A DNA stretch of 64,000 nucleotides from Pollenia angustigena (Eukaryota > Arthropoda > Insecta > Diptera > Polleniidae). Shown in pieces: positions 55,746 through 64,000 of the stretch (within the stretch, counting starts at the first letter, position 1; each line of letters begins with the position of its first letter). The notes beneath the pieces are model-generated. The model ran no database searches. It had not been told where the DNA came from and saw nothing but the letters and a program-made list of their open reading frames with translations. Position numbers and translations under genes: made by a program. The stretch spans positions 240,187,803 to 240,251,802 of the forward strand of contig OV884059.1 in assembly GCA_930367215.1 (NCBI GenBank), in the 5' to 3' direction.

Positions 55746-56821
55746 TGTAAAAATAAATCTGTAGTTAATAAAAGAAACTGTAAATGTTTTATATATTTCA
55801 TTTCTTTTGTAACTTAATATCTAAACTAAAATGTACGATCTGTTGTTTAAATAAACGGCAAAGGAAAAAAACAGGTAACAAATGCGTTTTAATCTACACA
55901 GAAACAAAATTTGTATTATCAGAACGTGATGATAAATAAAAAAAAGTATTCTATAACTGAATAGAAGCGAAGTTGTTTGCTTAAGCTCCGAAAAATTCCG
56001 CTCTAAACGGCTTCTTACCAGAGAACGCATTTGTGCGATTGCAAAAAAATCACATTAAATGAACACCAACAAACACACTCGCTTGCAGTCATACAATCAA
56101 ACTTGCGCAACCGCAAACATTCGCTGCTGGTTTGCAGTCATTCAAATAATGCACATCGTGCTTTGTTATTTATTCCATCGTTTAGCTTCGTTTGTCAATT
56201 AAGATGTTTGAGTGTTAGGTCCGACAATGATTGTTTTGGCAAAGAAAAAAAATACAAACAACAAAGCCAGAAATCAAGCAATTATTACTCATGTAGGCAT
56301 TCAGCAGTTACTATGCACCTAGTACAAGAAAAAAAAATTTAAATGAAACTAAACGCACAAATGTAGGTACAAACAATTTCCATAGAAACAGAAGACTTTT
56401 TTATCATCTTAAAAAGTACAGTAGTTCTGTATGTACATTGTATTCTTGTAATTGTTGTTTTTTTTGTTGTTAATTTTAACAAAGCGCCTCATCGAGTGGT
56501 TTATTGTTGTTAATGTAAACAAAGCGTCTCATCGAGTGGACAATGACTACTTGAATGCAAAAGTATAAGAATGTGTGCCTTTTGAATTTACACAATTGTG
56601 TTATATTGCGTGCGCAGCAAAAAATGCAAACAAAGCACTTTCAAATGCAAAAATCAAAACTTTGAACTTTGTTTTGCAGGCAAAGAGTGAATGAAATTTG
56701 AGCGTATGAAAAAATCAAGAAATTTAGCAATTTTGAGTTTTAAAATTTTAAGTTTACCAATTCTCCAATAAAAAAACTAAAAATTTGTAAAATATAAATA
56801 TGCAAATACTATCCCAAAATC
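55746..56821. other. Less AT-rich stretch with a 40 bp tandem duplication
   Basis: 55990-56330 is less AT-rich than its surroundings and repeats 'ttgcagtcatacaatcaaac' / 'ttgcagtcattcaaataatg'. The open frame at 56031-56342 (103 codons) has no motif and starts without certainty, so I do not call a gene; an old LTR or a transcribed non-coding exon are possible. 56464-56503 and 56504-56543 are two tandem copies of a 40 bp unit with 'aaagcgcctcatcgagtgg'. Confidence 0.4.
56464..56543 (+). repeat. 40 bp tandem duplication
   Basis: Two consecutive 40-base units, each 'ttgttgttaat--aacaaag' followed by 'cgYctcatcgagtgg', differing at a handful of positions. Confidence 0.75.
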
Positions 56822-57865
56822 TGGAAACTTGCTAAGATTATTCCTATATCGAAAAGTAATGCTGATTAGAGGCCGATAGCAATCTTACCATTTTTATCTA
56901 AGGTTTTTTTTGCAATCCGGTTTTCGTAAAAATCACAGTTGTATCACTGCCCTGATTGATGTTTCTGAGGATATAAGACAACAGGTAGACTGCAATAATG
57001 TTTCATTTCTAGTTCTCTTGGATCATCCCAGAGCGTTTGATATGATTGACCATGACATATTGTGTCTTAAACTAAACCATATGTTTAGATTTGCATCAAC
57101 TGCCACAAGTCTTATATATTCTTATCTAACGGATAGATATCAATATGTTAAAACCACTACCTCAGTTTCGGGCTCTTTGCCATTAAGTCGAGGTGTTCCG
57201 CAGGGTTAAATTTTAGGCCCGTTACTTTTTTCGTTACGTGACTGATCTTCAGGAAAAGCTGGAGCAATGTAGGGTTAGATTGTATCCAGATAATGTTCAG
57301 TTCTATATAAGTTGTTGTGAGGACCTTAAACCAGAAGTTAGATCGTGTGTACGGGTGGGCCACCGCTAATGGTCTAGCAATTACTCCTATTAAGTCCAAG
57401 TGTTCGATTATTAAAAAGAGGTCATTAAAAATTGACGGTAATCCTACTCTTACTTTAAATAACCAGTCCATTAAAATTGTAAACACTGCCAAAAATCTTG
57501 GTATATGTTTTAACAACACTCTCACTTGGTATAACCACGTTCATTTTGCCTGTGGTCGAATGTTTTCAATGTTAAGGAATCTGTAGCAAACTCGGTATTG
57601 TACTCCAATTAAAAGAGGAATACTCATTGCTAAATCTTACTTGATACCGATATTATTGAATGGCTGTGAATTATTTGCCAGCGGTGACAGCGGAAGTAAA
57701 AGGAAACTTAATGTGGCGTTTAAAAACATTGTTCGGTACGTCTATGATTTAAGAAGACATGACCATATTTCCCCCTACGGTACCTTGCTTTACGGAATCG
57801 CTTTTGATGGTTACTTAATAGTGCGTATTTTACCGTTTCTGCACAAAATTATATACACACATTAA
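56822..57865 (+). pseudogene. Non-LTR reverse transcriptase remnant, catalytic motif lost
   Basis: Frames in order: WKLAKIIPISKSNAD, stop, RPIAILPFLSKV; then QSGFRKNHSCITALIDVSED and DHPRAFDMIDHDIL (usual 'DFSKAFD-IDH'), SLIYSYLTDRYQYVKT, and RGVPQG with a stop where S is expected, ILGPLLFS. The catalytic box reads LYPDNVQ instead of LYADDVQ, so both the Ala and the second Asp have changed. Later parts: WATANGLAITPIKSKCSII, LGICFNNTLTWYNHV, LIAKSYLIPILLNGCELFAS and RYVYDLRRHDHISPYGTLLY. It belongs with 29500-30695 and 59860-60785. Many stops and shifts: long dead. It is the most N-terminal copy of the lineage here; no endonuclease is seen. Confidence 0.75.
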
Positions 57866-58102
57866 CCTGAGCATCTCTACACACGTTTAAACTTTTCAAC
57901 CCTTGACAGGGGTAAAAGACTTCTATAGTTTGTGAAACTTATTCATCCATACAAACCATAAACAGGTTTGTGACTAGCTTTTGAGATAAACAGCCGATTT
58001 TTGCTAATGCAACTCTGTTTTTTCAAAATGTTTATATGTGGCCCTTGGTACAACATTTGGTTTTCAGATCATTGTTACAATAAAAATGACTTCGAAGCCT
58101 GA

Positions 58103-58306
58103 AACAAATCATTATCGGGATTTACTAATGCTGAGATATGCTTTCTAAGACATTGGGTGAAAGATGAATCAAGAATTCCAAAAACACAACGCAGCAACAT
58201 TTCTGCGGAACGCGCCATCAAAGTCGTACAAGATATATTCCCCCAATGCAAATCAACACGAACTCTTAATCTAAAGTTAATTTCACTTAACAAAGATAGT
58301 TTTTAG
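58103..58306 (+). pseudogene. Unidentified coding-like fragment
   Basis: A frame open from just after a TGA (58100-58102) to a stop at 58304 gives 68 residues with convincing composition: NKSLSGFTNAEICFLRHWVK, DESRIPKTQRSNISAERAIK, VVQDIFPQCKSTRTLN and KLISLNKDSF. No ATG lies at its start. It follows the RT remnant but is not part of the RT I know. It may be the C-terminus of another element protein or a captured host exon. I do not recognise it. Confidence 0.4.
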
Positions 58307-58810
58307 ATTGTAATTTTGATTATAATCATATAATTACATTAAGAAATGTAAATAGTTAAATAATTATAAAATAAAAAATTTGGAAAAAATACAAAATTTT
58401 TAAAAAATAAAAAAAAAATTTAAAGGGCTTTCAGAAATGACCTGAGGAAACATTGTTCGATTTCAGCACAACATCGGCTACAGCGTGGTGATAGGGCCTT
58501 ATTTTGGTTGTACCCCTAATACTTATATTCGTTTTGATAATTTCCGATTATATAAAAGTAAAAAATTTATGCTTTCAATTTCTCTGGTTTCTCATTTTCC
58601 TTTTTTTTATCTTATTTTAATTAATTTGCTAGCTGTAATTAAGCGTATTTAAATTTTATTTAATATTTTAAAACTATGTACTTAATTTAATCTTACACAA
58701 TTTTGTTATTTTTTCTGATTTCTGATTAATTCTACTTGCATATGCTCAGTTCCATACTGCAATATAAGACTTAAGTCTTGTGTACGGAACATCGAAAATA
58801 AAAAAAGAAA
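58307..58810. other. No recognised feature
   Basis: AT-rich, no supportable frame or repeat. Confidence 0.5.
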
Positions 58811-59607
58811 ATAAAACAAGTTAGAGTGCTATATTCGGCTGTGCCGAATCTTTGATACCCTCCACCGACAGTTCAAATGTTTAAGGAGAAATATCTGTAT
58901 GATGTTATTATTATCTTAAATTGTGACGATTTGTTAATAATAATGGTTTTAGGTGTACTAAACTGTTTTCCGGGAGTAGGGTTTCTATGGGGCTTAGGGT
59001 AAATTATGTACCGATCTTCACGAAATTTCACAGTATCATTTATAGTCCTATAAAACTGCGACGAGGCAAATTTTGTTGCGCTAGCGTTATTTTTTACGGT
59101 TTTAGGCGTACTAAACTGTTTTCCGGGAGTATTGTTTATATGGGGCTTAGGGTAAATTATGGACGGATCTTCACGAAATTTCCCAGCATGATTTCCAGTC
59201 AAATAAAACAAATTCTTGCAAAATCTTATCTCATTCCGTGTCTTGTTCCAGCATTTATGTTATTTTTTGTAACAAAATTATCAATTTTTAGGTAGTGGTT
59301 CCACATTTTGATTCATAGCTCTGGTCCTACTAAACCGATTTTGCTGGATTTCAATCCCAAACTGCTTAGGATAACTACAAGCAATTTGGCATCAAGTTTG
59401 TTCATTTCTTTTGAGTTGTTCGAAAGTGAGCGTGTATTCAACAGACGGACAGACAGACGGACATGGCTAAATCGACTTAGAATTACTCAAGGACCCAGAA
59501 TATATATACTTTATAGGGTCTGAGATGAATAATAAAAAAGTTCCACACGGAACGACAAACTTAATATGCAACTTAATTCACAACTAATTGTGGTGGAGGG
59601 TATAAAA
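58811..59607 (+). repeat. Family E repeat, second full copy
   Basis: It opens with 'agtgctatattcggctgtgc' and 'gataccctccaccgacagtt' and closes with 'aattgtggtggagggtataa'; ATACCCTCCACC is thus inverted at the two ends. Two tandem units ('aggYgtactaaactgttttc', starts 58952 and 59103) match 1693-2560, as do 'gttttgattcatagctctg'-like words and 'cggacatggctaaatcgact'. Open frames here (58873-59295, both strands) come from the tandem unit. Confidence 0.65.
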
Positions 59608-59639
59608 AAGGAGTTTAACAACATGAATAAAATTTTTTT

Positions 59640-59770
59640 AAATTTTTATACTTGAATGAACGGGAATTGAACTCGGGTAGAATTTACATGTTTCGAGAAT
59701 AACCATATTCCCATCATCAGAATTCTTTGCAGCTTTACTGTTTGCGCTACTGCGGCGCAAATTAAAAAAA
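59640..59770 (-). repeat. SINE-like piece with B-box word
   Basis: On the minus strand: 'gcagtagcgcaaacagtaaa' (weak A box), 'gaatatggttattctcgaaa', then GAGTTCAATTCCC (B-box-like) and an A/T-rich tail. Perhaps a tRNA-derived SINE different from the one at 42.7 kb. Confidence 0.4.
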
Positions 59771-59859
59771 AAATTGGACATCCTACACGTAACTAATTGT
59801 TTTATAAAAAAATTGTTTGCTTTTGCAAAACTTTTGCTAGATCAAGCATCATTTTTATT

Positions 59860-60785
59860 TTTATTTTATTTATTTATTTATTTGAAAAATAAGCAGTACA
59901 ACAAGACTTAATCTTATTTAATAGTACTGGGGAGATAAAGGCACATTAGATTATAAAATTTACAAAGGTTTATCTTAAAACTAAAAACAATATAAAAACA
60001 AATTAAGTAGTTATGTATTGCAGATTTTTATATAAAAGAAAAGTAATAATTATAACAATAAAATTTTTAGTTATGTATGTGATTTTTCGTTAACCCAAGA
60101 GGGTAAATATTTCGCATCTAAAGTGCTTTGCATTATTATCTGTATATTAGGAGGAAGTTCATTCCAGAGGCGGATGGCATTAACGAGAAAGTGTCTTTCA
60201 GATATTTGCTTACGGTATCTTATGGAGTTTATTCTATTGCCCCGATTCGATCTTGAAAATGTCATTCTTTTGTAGAGATAAGTAGGTTGTCTATTAAATA
60301 TAAGTTTATGTAAAAATATGAGTGTTCGGCATTTCAATAGATTTTCAAAAGATATATTATAGATTTGGTTTGAAAACTGAGTTATACTACTATATCTTGT
60401 ACGTCCATATATATATCTGGCAATGTTGTTGTAGGTCACTTTGAGCTTATTCTTGCTTATTGAATCGCAACTGGAAAATAATTCACATCCATACATTAAA
60501 GTGGGTAGTAGATATGTCTTAGCGAGTAGCATGCGGATATTAATTGGCGTAAAATACTGTGTCATCCAAAGATTTCTTAACATAACATAGGTTTTTCAAC
60601 ATATGGCATTTATATGATTTGACCAGGTGAGATCGTTGTTAAAAATAACGCCAAGGTTTTTGGCACTTTTCACGATTTCAATAGTAGAATGTCCAATTTG
60701 ACAGTTCCTTAATTCACATTGTTTATGGTATAAACACAACTGGGACGAACGTCAGTTAAAATTTATTGTTGTTAAATACTGAGGT
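59860..60785 (-). pseudogene. Non-LTR retrotransposon 3' part, minus strand
   Basis: Upstream on the minus strand (60700-60600) KSAKNLGVIFNNDLTWSNHI leads, after a stop, into a frame open from 60583 to 60071: LRNLWMTQYFTPINIRMLLA, KTYLLPTLMYGCELFSSCDS, RYIYGRTRYSSITQFSNQIY, LKCRTLIFLHKLIFN and NAIRLWNELPPNIQ. This is the same C-terminal region as in the copy at 29500-30695. The 3' end ('agtcttgttgtactgcttat' and a tail of AAATAAAT repeats, reaching to about 59860) is also shared, so both belong to one family with a (TAAA)n-like tail. The RT core is missing: 5'-truncated. Confidence 0.75.
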
Positions 60786-61569
60786 GTATGGTATTCTATG
60801 GTCGGGTTAAACCCACTAAACTTTCTTAATTGTTCATGTTGTTTTTTATACACATCAATATTATTTTTTTGACTTATTAAATATTTGAATTCTTGGTAGA
60901 AACAAACATAAAAAACAAAAATAAAATTCGAATATATACCAAACGTTTTGCTTTAAAAACTAAAGCGAAATTTATTTATATTTCGTTTTTCAGATAATTT
61001 TGAAATTCCTCTACAATTTAAATCTTTTGGTCAATTAGAAAAATTTAATTTACTAAAAACCCGTGTGTATTAGCATGACATATTTAATAAAATCGAATAA
61101 CATTTAATAGTAGATATTACTGTGAAACAAACTGTTCTTGTTTCCCCGTGGCTGTTTATTTGAAACATGTACAAGTTTGAGTGTGATTTGTGGACACCTT
61201 TTGTTTCAGTTTTTTTTTATTATATTTTCGATAACTTTGCCTGAAGGGTTAATCAATATTAGAATTGCATTAAAGTGTGGGTGAGAGAAAAACACTCATA
61301 ACTTATTCAAATAACCAAACGTTTGAAGGAAGTGATAAAAAACCCTTTAGGCTTCAACACGTATTACGGTTTTTTTGCGCACATGTAGAGTTTGGCAATA
61401 CCTAAAAATGTTCGAAATTCTAAATGGTTCCTTTGTCTAAGAAAACATGTCATATCTTTACTTTTTTTGATTATATAAAATGAAATCTTTAGAACATTCC
61501 ATTTATGAACTTTCATAAGACATAAAACCATTTTTAGAAAATTTACTGCCTGTTTTTGATAGTAAAATA
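60786..61569. other. No recognised feature
   Basis: AT-rich. The minus-strand frame at 61364-61582 runs into the next element's left end and has no motif. The last 8 bases are the left target duplication of that element. Confidence 0.45.
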
Positions 61570-61706
61570 GGTGACATGTCATAAAGTCCAGTGTCCATGA
61601 ACACTTTTGTAAATGTCATAATGTCCGTGGGCATTAAGATACTTTGCAAATGAACATTATGTCATTTTTAAAAATGTCATAAGGTCCATAATTACTAAAG
61701 ACGTTA

Positions 61707-61870
61707 CACGCACACAAAAAAATGTTTTATTATGGTCACAACCAACAAAACTATTTTTAAAGAAACTTATTTAACCATAATATGGTTGTCGGTGACAATG
61801 ATTTGGTTAAATTAAACATAATATGGTTACAAACTTTTTAAAAATTGTTTTGTTGAATTTTCTCTGGGCG
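61707..61870. mobile_element. Palindromic MITE (AACCATATTATGGTT family), copy 3
   Basis: Left CACGCACACAAAAAAATG after TA (61705-61706), right complement CGCCCAGAGAAAATTCAAC. The interior 'taaccataatatggttgtcg' and 'ggttaaattaaacataatat' match copies 1 and 2. Shortened to 164 bp. The right-hand TA has become CA. Confidence 0.65.
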
Positions 61871-61875
61871 CATAT

Positions 61876-62864
61876 TAGGGTGATCGATCGAATAGTATTC
61901 GACCGGTTTTAACCGGTTATTTTAGTTTTGCCCAAGTCGAATATTTTTAAATGTCCATTTTTCGAATAAACCGGTTAGTTTGGTAAAATAAACCAGTTAT
62001 TTTAATAATGTGTAATTTATATAAGTTTTCCTTACTTTTGTTAAAAATGTACCCGTAATTTAAGTATTTTTCTTATTGAATATTTGCAAACTTCAACTTT
62101 TTATAAAGGATGTCAAAACAAAATGTAACGAAAGTCAAAAAAAAAAAAAACATTATGAGCAATGTTAATAAAAATCGCTTATATAAGCGTGTGTTCTTGT
62201 AAAAAAAAACCAAAAACAATTCAATCTACTACAAAAAAAAAATCAAATTAAAAGTGCAAAAACAATTTGACAGTATTCTTAATATACGAACTGATTTAAA
62301 AGACAATGGTGCTTAAAATGACATAAAGTTGCAAAATTAAATCACATTTAATTAGTCTACAAGCTTGAAATAAATATACGCCAAGTAAAACTTGCCTCTG
62401 TTCTAGGTAGTTTTCAAGAGACTGCAAATAATAATTATAGCCATACCTAATTGGCTTGATCAAATATCATTTAACAGTTTCTAATTTACATTATACAATT
62501 ATGATATTAGGAATTATGTTTAGTAATAACAAGAAATTACAAAAAATAAAGATTAAGCTTGATCAATTTACTGGTCACGCTTTTTTCGATTCTATTGTCA
62601 AATATTTGTTAGGTCTGAACATACTTCAAGTCATATCTATGTATTTTGTTGATTCCTTACCTTCGTGAATTGTTTGGTTTTTATTTTAACTAACTTTTTA
62701 TTACAAAAACTAATTTGATTTTTGTATTTGTATGCATTCGAATTAAAACCGATTAGCGGGTTATTTTTAAAATGCTTTACCGAAACCCGGTTTTTTTAAA
62801 ATAGCAACTATTAGAAATATTCGAAAACCGGTTATTTTAAAAAGTCGAATAATCGATCTCCCTA
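61876..62864. mobile_element. hAT-like MITE, 989 bp
   Basis: TAGGGTGATCGATCGAATA at the left and the complement TAGGGAGATCGATTATTCG at the right. Flanks GCGCATAT (61868-61875) and GTGCATAT (62865-62872) agree at 7 of 8 bases. 'aaccggttattttaa' and 'gtcgaata' words crowd both ends. The left duplication overlaps the end of MITE copy 3, so the insertion hit directly at its border. The frame at 62456-62668 has no transposase motif. Confidence 0.7.
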
Positions 62865-62894
62865 GTGCATATATTAAATATATAACAGAAACCA

Positions 62895-63305
62895 TTATAG
62901 GCGCAAAAATTTTCTCCCCTATGGTGTAAGAAATACCCGCATAGCCGGCCTTCGGCCGGGCTCAAGGGTTTTCTACTCTATGGTATAACAAAGACCGGCT
63001 TCGCTAACTAAAGCTTTTCTTTGCAAATGGCCTTTGGGCGGGCGCAAGTATTTTTTCCTTTATGGTATAACAAGTACCGGTTTCGCTAAGTTAAGCTTCT
63101 AAAATCTGCCTTGTTTCCGAACGAAGGCCGATTTTGCAGAGATCCTTTAGTTAGCGAAGCCAGAATTTGTTATACCACAAAGGAGAAAATCCTTTCGCCC
63201 GGCCACAGGCCGGATATACAGAGAAGCTTTAGTTAGCCAAGCTGGTGTTTGTAACACCATAAAGGATAAAAACCTTACGCCCGGCCGAAGGCCGGCTATG
63301 CTATC
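62895..63305. repeat. Family D repeats in inverted arrangement
   Basis: Units containing 'tagccggccttcggccggg', 'ttttctactctatggtataa' and 'caaagaccggcttcgctaac' run forward to about 63105 and in reverse from about 63125 ('gatcctttagttagcgaagc', 'cgcccggccgaaggccgg'). The whole is a large GC-rich foldback whose units match 1521-1692. Confidence 0.65.
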
Positions 63306-63504
63306 GAGTTTGTAAGCATGTTGTGGACATTATGAAACACTACAAAGTGTCATAAGTTCCACGGACTTTATGACACTGCTCTGATGGACATTATAACACT
63401 TTTAAAAGTGTCATAAAGTCCATGGGCACTGTGAAACTTTTTGGAGTGTCATAGTGCCCACGGACACTATGACACTGGACGTTATGACATGTCACCGTAA
63501 AATA

Positions 63505-64000
63505 AACATTTTTGTTTTGGAATTTATATTTAAAACAGTAACAAATTTGAGTTTTTTTATCGTTGTTTCAATGTTAATACCTTAACGAAACTTTTTATTT
63601 TCAAAACAAGCGGTTAGCTAAAAAACTGAAATGTATTAAGTCCCTCTACATAGAAAGAAATAATTCGAACTTAATTGCAGGTTTTTCCCTTTTTTAGTAC
63701 GGGACATACTTAAAAATTTTTAGTACGTATAACTCCAAAAAGTACTTTAAACAATCCGAAATGCATCGCATTCTATATGAGCGCATAAGCGTATGTTTGT
63801 ATAAATTTGTTTTAGAAATAACAACAAAACTACAACAGAAGATAAAAAGGATTTGCTTTTTTTGACAGAATAACAACACTAAAAGAAAAATAACATACAT
63901 TTATGTTTAAAAAGTAAAAAAAAATTCGAAATTTCCGAATTCAATTTGCTAAAATTATTTAGTAAAGTACATACAATTTTCAAATTGAAATGGTTACGAA
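63505..64000. other. No recognised feature
   Basis: AT-rich window end; the minus-strand frame at 63694-63900 has no motif. Confidence 0.5.

Larger units (their letters stand above)
61570..63496. mobile_element. 1.93 kb element with GGTGACATGTCATAA ends, exact 8 bp duplication
   Basis: The left end GGTGACATGTCATAAAGTCC and the complement of the right end GGTGACATGTCATAACGTCC are flanked by GTAAAATA on both sides (61562-61569, 63497-63504). Both subterminal parts are arrays of 'gtgtcataaagtccatgg'-type words in alternating orientation (61575-61700, 63310-63490). An 8 bp duplication fits hAT, P or Merlin; the terminus GGTGAC is not one I can assign. It contains the MITE at 61707-61870, the hAT MITE at 61876-62864 and family D at 62895-63305; no transposase. 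Confidence 0.75.

Noticed and set aside
56031..56342. 103-codon frame as a gene
   Set aside because: No recognisable motif, repeated Cys/His/Ser-rich composition from 'ttgcagtcat' repeats, and no supporting context; kept only as a note on composition.
57157..57525. 122-codon minus-strand frame
   Set aside because: Antisense shadow of the reverse transcriptase remnant at 56822-57865.
62895..63305. GC-rich block as bacterial contamination or lateral transfer
   Set aside because: It sits inside a transposable element with an exact target duplication and recurs at 1521-1692, so it is a resident repeat; origin remains open.
1..64000. Host protein-coding gene with introns
   Set aside because: No chain of conserved exons with splice sites was recognised; the two orphan fragments (12.3 and 58.1 kb) are too short to support one.

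Overview
This 64 kb window is AT-rich (with runs of A and T everywhere), and I could not recognise a single intact host gene, rRNA or functional tRNA. Almost everything that can be identified is transposable-element sequence: non-LTR retrotransposon fragments, Helitron-like elements, many hAT-like, Tc1/mariner-like and piggyBac-like elements or MITEs, tRNA-derived SINE-like pieces, foldback palindromes and degenerate tandem repeats. The mixture, the base composition and the fly-type dispersed repeat ending in 'gacggacatggctaaatcga' suggest an insect, most likely a dipteran (fly), in intergenic, intronic or heterochromatic DNA. The fly assignment is inference from memory of dipteran repeats.

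Layout. 1-5 kb: a foldback element with GTCCCCAAA words, a GC-rich repeat (family D), a tandem repeat (family E) and a TTAACCGG-rich degraded element. 5.6-9.3 kb: a 2.57 kb element with ~45 bp inverted repeats and a 4 bp target duplication, inserted in a repeat (family A); it carries the only plausible small ORF of its region. A TTAA-flanked MITE follows. 9.8-12.6 kb: a decayed mariner-like reading frame and an unidentified coding-like fragment. 14.5-21.5 kb: palindromic MITEs, family B copy 1 and a 2.06 kb hAT-like element with a broken transposase tail. 23.6-28.2 kb: a 63 bp hairpin, then family B copy 2 carrying a Helitron-like element, which itself carries a 5'-truncated non-LTR element, plus a TA-flanked MITE. 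29.2-35.5 kb: a hAT-like element with three insertions, then a palindromic MITE, a perfect 45 bp hairpin and another hAT-like element. 36.5-38.6 kb: a SINE-like head, a hAT MITE and a piggyBac-like MITE. 40-44.8 kb: a ~4.8 kb inverted-repeat element holding a coding remnant split by a TA-flanked element, and the repeated word GTAACGTCCGTAACG. 46-50 kb: pogo-like and hAT-like elements and a second Helitron-like element. 50-54.3 kb: a family A foldback element containing a piggyBac-like element, containing a hAT element, containing another hAT element with transposase remains. 54.3-55.7 kb: a perfect 132 bp palindrome and a 191 bp identical duplication. 56-60.8 kb: two more non-LTR remnants, family E and a SINE-like piece. 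61.5-63.5 kb: a 1.93 kb element with an exact 8 bp duplication, filled with three further repeats.

Nothing here works together as an operon or pathway. The window is best read as a layered insertion record. Target duplications are visible at about fifteen elements (exact 8 bp at seven, plus TA, TTAA, AATT and the Helitron A|T rule), and two insertions can be checked against an empty copy of the same repeat inside the window. All identifications were made by eye, without database searches.
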